Positions 1-3,672 of a DNA stretch of 7,969 nt are shown piece by piece. Where the stretch lies: contig CAZFLD010000129.1 of the NCBI GenBank assembly GCA_964519835.1, positions 1-7,969 of the forward strand, read 5' to 3'. The stretch is from CAZFLD01 sp964519835. Lineage in GTDB: Bacteria; Spirochaetota; Spirochaetia; DSM-27196; CAZFLD01. How positions within the stretch are numbered: position 1 is the first letter of the stretch; the number at the start of each line of letters is the position of its first letter. A model generated the notes under the pieces. The model searched no databases, was not told the DNA's origin, and saw nothing but the letters and a program-made list of their open reading frames with translations. The position numbers and the translations under genes were made by a program.

Positions 1-285
1 TCGACTCCGGATATGCACCTCGGGAACCGCGTTCAGAGCTTCTGCTATGCGTCGAATGAATGACAACGAAAGATTCCGGTAGTTTCCCGATTCCAGACGC
101 GCGACCGCCGGCTGCGAAGTCCCAACTCGTTCGGCTAACTCCTTCTGCGTGAGGTTGTGCTTCTGTCGCAAAGCGATCACCTCCGTTGCGATGGTGAACT
201 GCTCTTCGAGCTTGTTGTACTCGTTCCGGAATTCTTCATCAGAGAGTTGCTCTTCAAGAAAGCCCTTGTACGAAACGCTGTTCAT
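1..285 (-). CDS. HigA-like XRE-family antitoxin, partial (C-terminus off the window)
   Basis: I read this frame from the minus strand; it is open for 95 codons and runs past base 1 without a stop. The start is the ATG at 285-283, preceded by GGAGGA five bases upstream. An acidic, helical N-terminal arm (residues 10-35, with EEQLSDEEF and KLEEQF) is followed by a Cro/C1-type helix-turn-helix at about residues 38-85, with LTQKELAERVGTSQPAVARLE as the two key helices. This layout matches antitoxins of the HigA/XRE type, which bind their own promoter and neutralise a RelE-superfamily mRNA interferase. The gene overlaps the end of the upstream toxin frame by 32 bases, the usual toxin-first order, so translation was probably coupled. 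The toxin is broken while this frame shows no lesion in the visible part. It could now act only as a DNA-binding repressor or as a neutraliser of toxins encoded elsewhere. Confidence 0.85.
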   Translation of the reverse strand, partial: MNSVSYKGFLEEQLSDEEFRNEYNKLEEQFTIATEVIALRQKHNLTQKELAERVGTSQPAVARLESGNYRNLSLSFIRRIAEALNAVPEVHIRSR

Positions 286-628
286 CTCGTTCCTCCAAGA
301 CGGCCGCCCTCAGCCGCATTGCGGGCTCGATTTCCGATCGGCTCGTCCTATCCGACTTCTTTAAGAAGCCTGATGTGACGACGTACGTCGTTCCGACTAT
401 GGCAAAGTAGAACACCCGCAGGATGTTTGAGGCTTGTCTCACCCGGAGCTCACAGAGCGGGTACCCAGACAGCTTCTTCGCGTGCGGCATTGGTAGCGTC
501 GGCCCGAACTAACGCGGAAGCTCGATTGTACGAGCCGCCTTTGCCCGCAACTCTGTGTCGATGCCTCACAAGAACTCCACAGTAGGCGGCAACAGCTCGA
601 CCTCATACGCTATGATCAAGTATACCAT
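254..628 (-). pseudogene. HigB/Gp49-like (RelE superfamily) toxin with two in-frame stop codons
   Basis: Reading the minus strand in a single frame from about 613 to 254 gives a full-length toxin of about 119 codons: AYEVELLPPTVEFL, stop, GIDTELRAKAARTIELPR, stop, FGPTLPMPHAKKL, then YPLCELRV, SNILRVFYFA, YVVTSGFLKKS and a basic tail. These blocks are, in order, those of the phage Gp49/HigB-like branch of RelE toxins, ribosome-dependent mRNA interferases. The first stop is TGA. The second is TAG at 511-509, where the family usually has Glu (LLREFGP), so a GAG-to-TAG change is plausible. Only the last 78 residues could be made from the internal ATG at 490, and these lack the N-terminal helices. 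The start is unclear: an ATG lies at 628-626 inside the likely -10 region, and the expected family start position carries ATA at 613-611, so the start may also be lost. Family assignment is firm from motif order. Inactivity is inferred. Confidence 0.8.
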
Positions 629-648
629 AATTGATATTGTAACGCCAA
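619..648 (-). promoter_or_regulatory. Probable promoter of the higB-higA-like operon
   Basis: On the minus strand, TTGGCG (648-643) and TATACT (624-619) are separated by 18 bases. The -10 is extended by TG one base upstream (TGGTATACT). An imperfect inverted pair, TATCAA and TTGATC, flanks the -10 box and could be the site for the HigA-like repressor. Predicted transcription would start near 612. This is pattern matching only; the AT-rich patch stands out from the GC-rich surroundings. Confidence 0.4.
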
Positions 649-999
649 CCGGACCAAGCAGGAGGCGCTTGGCATGAGAGTGTCCGCACGACGGCGACGC
701 TGTTAGGGGAAAGCTTCAATCCCTGTGACGAAGCCGCTTCCTCAGTGGCGTGTTGGCCGACCGCCGGCGGATCTCGAGTCGGCATTACAAGCGCTTCGAG
801 CAGACGCTCGACTCCAATATCTCCACTATCGGGAACCCGGGATTCCACGTGTTCGTCTGGCCCTTACGGACACGACACTCGCCGGGTAGGGCGCAACTGA
901 CGCCTGTCGGTAGGTCGCACGCCGATCGCGGTCCCAAAACGCAGCTTGATGTTTGCCCTCGTGATGACCGCAGCCGCAATGGAGTTGGCCTGGGTGATC
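649..999. other. Stretch with no supportable gene
   Basis: Frames here are short, lack ribosome-binding sites and show no motif I recognise. One plus-strand frame runs from a GTG at 726 to a TAG near 900, but its codons lack the GC-rich third positions seen in the intact genes of this window. It may be a remnant too decayed to name. The stretch separates the two toxin-antitoxin loci. Confidence 0.4.
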
Positions 1000-1000
1000 T

Positions 1001-1028
1001 TTACCTGCTCCCATGGTGCATGCATAAT
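1001..1028 (+). promoter_or_regulatory. Probable vapB promoter
   Basis: TTTACC (1001-1006) and CATAAT (1023-1028) are spaced 16 bases apart. The -10 lies inside a 19-bp palindrome. Predicted transcription would begin near 1035, only about ten bases before the vapB start codon, so the leader would be very short. Confidence 0.4.
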
Positions 1029-1035
1029 TCATGCA
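1017..1035. promoter_or_regulatory. Palindromic operator upstream of vapB
   Basis: TGCATGCATAATTCATGCA is a 19-bp palindrome centred on base 1026 with one mismatched pair. Its outer arms are TGCATG and CATGCA. It covers the likely -10 box and ends ten bases before the vapB start. Ribbon-helix-helix antitoxins commonly autorepress through such sites, so it is the natural candidate operator for the VapB encoded just downstream. Confidence 0.6.
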
Positions 1036-1044
1036 GGAGTTCGT

Positions 1045-1290
1045 ATGGCTACACTACAAGTTCGCGACCTTCCCGACGAAGTCTACACCCGCCTACAGTC
1101 TCGGGCGGAAGCCGAGCACCGTAGTCTCGCCCAGCAGACCATTGTGCTGCTGCGCGACGCGCTTGGCATACCGTCTTCCCGAAAGGCCGAACGACAGGCG
1201 GTTCTCCAGCGGATCGCAAACCGCAGCATTAGTCTGCCCAAACGACTTGCGGCTTCTGATGTGCTGATTCGAGAGGATCGAGACCGGTGA
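1045..1290 (+). CDS. vapB: VapB/FitA-like ribbon-helix-helix antitoxin
   Basis: An 81-residue protein beginning at the ATG at 1045, chosen because AGGAG sits six bases before it and because family members begin MATLQVRDLP. The first strand (residues 2-8) and two helices (about 10-23 and 27-40, with RSLAQQTIVLLRDAL) form an Arc/MetJ-type ribbon-helix-helix DNA-binding domain. The C-terminal arm ends IREDRDR, the arginine-rich tail by which FitA/VapB antitoxins block the PIN active site of their toxin. The stop TGA overlaps the GTG start of the vapC remnant (GTGA), typical coupling in this module. The antitoxin has no visible lesion, yet its cognate toxin has lost its core, so any present role is likely DNA binding at the palindrome upstream or inhibition of another VapC. 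A longer frame from 946 is possible but lacks a ribosome-binding site. Confidence 0.85.
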   Translation: MATLQVRDLPDEVYTRLQSRAEAEHRSLAQQTIVLLRDALGIPSSRKAERQAVLQRIANRSISLPKRLAASDVLIREDRDR

Positions 1291-1435
1291 TCGTTGCGCT
1301 GGACGCAAGCGCCGTCGTTGAGGTCATTCTGCGGTGCTGGCGAGACGGCAAAGCGCAACGCTGCTAACGATGGATCGACGGCTTGCCTCTCTTGTGCAGA
1401 AAGAAGGCATAGGCGTTCTCCCGCGCGTAACATAG
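1287..1435 (+). pseudogene. vapC: vapC (PIN-domain toxin) collapsed by internal deletion and frameshift
   Basis: A GTG at 1287 overlapping the vapB stop opens VIVALDASAVVEVILR, the first strand and helix of a PIN domain with its first catalytic Asp (LDAS). After about 16 residues family similarity ends and the frame stops at 1365. In the +2 frame, from about 1349 to the TAG at 1433, follows QSATLLTMDRRLASLVQKEG, which matches the end of a PIN domain, including the LLTxD strand. A normal VapC has about 130 residues; about 75-90 central residues, including the middle catalytic acids, are missing. The two ends remain collinear, so this is a deletion remnant and not chance similarity. It cannot encode an active RNase. 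Family assignment rests on the vapB partner, the GTGA overlap and the two terminal motifs. Confidence 0.8.
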
Positions 1436-1468
1436 CGGGTAGCGCAAGCTGGAGATCGGGCGACCTAA

Positions 1469-1678
1469 CATTTCGCTCATGTTGCCGCGCACCAGCTCGG
1501 TGCAGCGGCCTACGCCATCAAGGCGGTGCGCGCGGCCGCCCTCGACGGCCAGAGTGAGATTGCGGGGCGCCAGGAGTGCCGCCGGCAGCGCGATCAGCTG
1601 GCAGAGGCGATTCGCGATCATGTCATCGATGACCAGCGGTTGAGAAACGATATCTGCTGGTCGGAGTTCGAGTTTTGA
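1469..1678 (+). pseudogene. C-terminal fragment resembling an Imm5-type immunity protein
   Basis: From just after a TAA at 1466 to the TGA at 1676-1678 the plus strand reads about 69 residues: HVAAHQLGAAAYAIKAVRAA, an E/R/Q-rich linker, DQLAEAIRDHVIDDQRLRND and the ending ICWSEFEF. I recognise the pattern of small helical 'putative immunity protein' (Imm5-like) sequences, with an AHxxGAAAYAxKAV helix followed by QLPExIRxLV and a W-x-x-F end. The N-terminal half is absent and no start codon or ribosome-binding site precedes the fragment, so it is most likely a truncated relic. It directly follows the vapC remnant, suggesting that the same deletion event or successive events ate into both. The recognition is from memory of the family, so moderate. 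Confidence 0.5.
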
Positions 1679-1750
1679 CGCCTCCGATGTATATCGGGTC
1701 ACCGAATAGGTCCGACGTGGGCGAAGGTGCATGGAGACACTGAGAAGCAT

Positions 1751-1787
1751 TTACAACCCAGCGATAGCCCTTGAAGGTGGGTTGTAA
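1751..1787. repeat. Perfect 10-bp inverted repeat with 17-base loop
   Basis: TTACAACCCA (1751-1760) and TGGGTTGTAA (1778-1787) are exact reverse complements. The loop contains a second small symmetric element, CCTTGAAGG (1769-1777). There is no T-tract after the right arm, so it does not look like an intrinsic terminator. It sits 82 bases before the start of the TIM-barrel gene and could be a regulator-binding site or the end of a small mobile element. No function can be assigned from the sequence alone. Confidence 0.6.
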
Positions 1788-1806
1788 GCCCAAGCCTGTT
1801 CAATAA

Positions 1807-1843
1807 CGCAGGATCGCAGGATACTGGCAACGATCCCGGGATC
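1807..1843. repeat. Tandem octamer and 12-bp palindrome upstream of the TIM-barrel gene
   Basis: CGCAGGAT occurs twice in exact tandem (1807-1822). It is followed by the perfect 12-bp palindrome GATCCCGGGATC (1832-1843). GGATCG (1811-1816) also pairs with CGATCC (1831-1836). These elements may form part of the control region of the gene starting at 1870. I see no convincing -35/-10 pair here. Confidence 0.4.
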
Positions 1844-1869
1844 TCCCGGCAACATTCGGAGGAGCTTGT

Positions 1870-2622
1870 ATGGAACTTGGAATTCAGAGCTACTGTCTTC
1901 GCGGAGTCCACAACGCCGGCGAAGTAATCAAAAAAACCAAAGAGTGCGGTCTACGGCGCATTGAAGTATGTGCCATACATGCCGACTTTTCCGACATCCA
2001 CGGCTTTGCAGAACTAGTAGAGCAGTACACTGCCGGCGGGGTCGCCATGGTGAGCATAGGAGTCAACCGGATTGGAACGGAGCGTGACGAAGCGCGACGA
2101 CTTTTCGAGTGTGCAAAAGTGGCCGGCCTCGACCGTATGAGTGTCGACTTCCCCCTCGACGGGATCGACGAGGCCCTCGTCGTCGCGGAAGAGCTTGCGG
2201 AGGAGTACGGCGTCGTCCTCGGTATCCACAACCATGGCGGTCGACACTGGCTCGGTTCGCGAACGGCGCTGCGGTGGGTATTCGGAAAGACCGGCAACCG
2301 CGTCGGGCTCAACCTGGACACGGCGTGGGCGCTGGACTCCCGCGAAGATCCCATCGAGATGGTAAAGGAGTTCGGAGACCGGCTCCATTTGGTCCACATC
2401 AAGGACTTTCTCTTCAAGCCTGATCGAACGCCCGAGGATGTGGTGGTGGGCACCGGAAACCTCTCTCTCGAAACGCTCGACGCAGCGCTACGGGAGGTAG
2501 CCTTCTCGGGAGAAGCGATCTTGGAATACGAGGGAGATGTCGAGAATCCCGTACCGGCCCTATCGGAGTGTGTAAAGGCCGTCGGCAGCAAGATGCAATT
2601 CGTGACAACGAAATCCGCATAA
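1870..2622 (+). CDS. Sugar phosphate isomerase/epimerase-like protein (xylose isomerase-like TIM barrel)
   Basis: A 250-residue protein starting at ATG 1870, with GGAGGA eight bases upstream; the length is normal for the AP-endonuclease-2/xylose-isomerase-like TIM-barrel family. It starts with the typical first strand (LGIQSYCLR) and carries the family blocks in order: RRIEVCAIH (29-37), VVLGIHNHGG (115-124), VGLNLDTAWAL (145-155), HLVHIKDF (173-180), VVVGTGNLSLE (191-201) and AILEYEGD (216-223). Likely divalent-metal ligands are E32, D150, H176 and E219 or E221. The position that is often Glu in ENH-type members is His here (HNH). Such enzymes isomerise, epimerise or dehydrate sugars and inositols in the cytoplasm; the exact substrate cannot be read from the sequence. 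Gfo/Idh/MocA oxidoreductases are the usual operon partners, and a decayed one starts within 20 bases downstream, so this gene may be the surviving half of a lost pathway. Confidence 0.85.
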   Translation: MELGIQSYCLRGVHNAGEVIKKTKECGLRRIEVCAIHADFSDIHGFAELVEQYTAGGVAMVSIGVNRIGTERDEARRLFECAKVAGLDRMSVDFPLDGIDEALVVAEELAEEYGVVLGIHNHGGRHWLGSRTALRWVFGKTGNRVGLNLDTAWALDSREDPIEMVKEFGDRLHLVHIKDFLFKPDRTPEDVVVGTGNLSLETLDAALREVAFSGEAILEYEGDVENPVPALSECVKAVGSKMQFVTTKSA

Positions 2623-2627
2623 TAAAC

Positions 2628-3070
2628 GAGGAGATCCGTATTGGTGTGGCCGGTGCCGGGTTCATCGACAGTGGGCCTATGGTGCGGTTTCCGACGGCAC
2701 ATGGTTGAGGTGTTGTGGCTGCGCGTGCGTATTGCCGGAGCTACGCGCCGCCGCGATGGATGCCCGCCGTCGATCAAGCAATACGTATGGCGGATACCGG
2801 TTTACCTAAATGCCTTAATACCTCAATGCCTTTATGATGGACGAGTCGGGGGGCGCACCACCAATCGTTATCGGAGCTGGCATCGTAGACATGACTATGC
2901 GGCTGCTCGGCGACATCATGCTCGTTTCCGTGTTTGGGTCGACATAGTTTGGGTCATCTGCGCATCGAGGCTCCTTCACACACTGGCCCCCGGTCGATCG
3001 CTACGTTACTTTTGGTGTCGAGTTGACAAATCACGGGCACGGGCTATTGCCACGGTCCCGACCGTTTCAC
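2628..3070 (+). pseudogene. Decayed Gfo/Idh/MocA-type oxidoreductase
   Basis: Twelve bases after the TIM-barrel stop region, a GAGGAG is followed by IRIGVAGAGFI, the first strand and GxGxxI loop of a Rossmann fold, but no ATG precedes it. The frame stops with TGA soon after TAHG. Shifting frames, one then finds VVAA, RSYAPPRWMPAVD (like the R-Y-x-P-x-W segment of this family) and, from about 2829, FMMDESGG, GAGIVDMTMRLLGD and LVSV. The last resemble the segment around the GGGxxxDxGxHxxD active-site helix, with the catalytic-type His replaced by Gly. The fragments are collinear with a roughly 350-residue dehydrogenase but lie in different frames, interrupted by stops, with about half the length missing. 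The Rossmann start is convincing and the later fragments moderate. Its place behind the epimerase-like gene fits a lost two-gene sugar operon. Confidence 0.6.
3023..3050 (+). promoter_or_regulatory. Possible promoter for the unknown protein/GT51 pair
   Basis: A consensus -35 hexamer TTGACA (3023-3028) is followed after 16 bases by a weak -10, TATTGC (3045-3050). It lies within the decayed oxidoreductase and 35 bases before the start at 3085. A promoter is expected here because the upstream gene is dead and the two downstream genes look maintained. The -10 match is poor. Confidence 0.3.
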
Positions 3071-3084
3071 GATGAGGAGGGCAT

Positions 3085-3666
3085 ATGAATCTTGTGGTTC
3101 TTGGGCGCCTAGCGCTGTTGTTGGCACTTGTCGAAGTGGAACCGTTTTATCTTCCGATGAGTTTACCGTGGGATGCGACACCCCGACAGGTCTTCTCTGG
3201 TCTGAGAGACCTCGAGACCGAATATGGTCTCGAGCTTGCGCTGGGAACCTTTCAGAGCGACGTCGACGACCGCGCCGAGGTGATAGTCGGCCAGTTCGGT
3301 TTTGACAATGCAAATGACGCCGATCTCTCGGTGCAGGCCTACTTCGACGCGGACGGAGTTCTATTGGCGCTCTATGCGCGGACCCAAGCCGACGGCGGTG
3401 GGGCCTTTGATGTGGTCGCTCAGCTCGAGCGTATCTACTTCGACACACAAGCCTCCTACAACCGCTACTATCCGGTATGGGGCAATCTCCGCATCTTTAC
3501 GATTTTCGAGGAAGGAAGCGACTTGGAGGTTCACATCAACATGGTCGAACCTACCGACGCCGAGAACGATTGGGACGTGGGTGTGCTGTACTTGCCCACC
3601 GCCAATCGCGAAACCGTTGGAGAGCTCTGGCCGCTTGTGATCGAAAACCTCACCGGAGACGTGTAG
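3085..3666 (+). CDS. Hypothetical, probably exported, acidic 193-residue protein
   Basis: I do not recognise this family. The ATG at 3085 is chosen because GGAGG lies four bases upstream. Residues 3-16 are hydrophobic (LVVLGRLALLLALV), possibly a short signal peptide or anchor, though the positive charge before it is weak. There is no lipobox Cys. Then comes SLPWDATPRQVFSGL (26-40), like the PWGxSxxEVxxxL motif found near the start of many secreted Gram-negative proteins. The rest is an acidic alternating-strand pattern with VIVGQFGF (66-73), LSVQAYFDADGVLLALYAR (81-99) and DVGVLYLP (164-171). The gene ends only six bases before the transglycosylase start, with no terminator between, so the two are almost surely cotranscribed. 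A periplasmic partner or accessory factor of the GT51 protein is the simplest guess. The frame has no lesions, unlike its upstream neighbour. Confidence 0.7.
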   Translation: MNLVVLGRLALLLALVEVEPFYLPMSLPWDATPRQVFSGLRDLETEYGLELALGTFQSDVDDRAEVIVGQFGFDNANDADLSVQAYFDADGVLLALYARTQADGGGAFDVVAQLERIYFDTQASYNRYYPVWGNLRIFTIFEEGSDLEVHINMVEPTDAENDWDVGVLYLPTANRETVGELWPLVIENLTGDV

Positions 3667-3672
3667 ATAGAC

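Noticed and set aside
254..628. Stop-codon recoding (TGA/TAG read as amino acids) to explain the readable toxin
   Set aside because: Intact genes in this window use TAG, TGA and TAA as ordinary stops, and other remnants also carry deletions and frameshifts, so simple decay explains the pattern better.
946..1044. Longer vapB start at 946 giving a 114-residue protein
   Set aside because: The extra 33 residues match no family feature, have no ribosome-binding site and would overlap the promoter and palindrome; the ATG at 1045 has AGGAG and the family N-terminus.
1751..1787. Intrinsic terminator
   Set aside because: The stem is perfect, but the loop is long and no T-run follows on either strand.
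1890..2777. 295-residue minus-strand open frame
   Set aside because: It lies opposite the convincing TIM-barrel gene, is full of Ser, Arg and Pro and shows no family motif, as expected for an antisense shadow of GC-rich coding DNA.
3072..3305. Alternative plus-strand frame starting at the ATG inside the ribosome-binding site at 3072
   Set aside because: Arg/Ser-rich out-of-frame reading of the 193-residue gene with no ribosome-binding site of its own.
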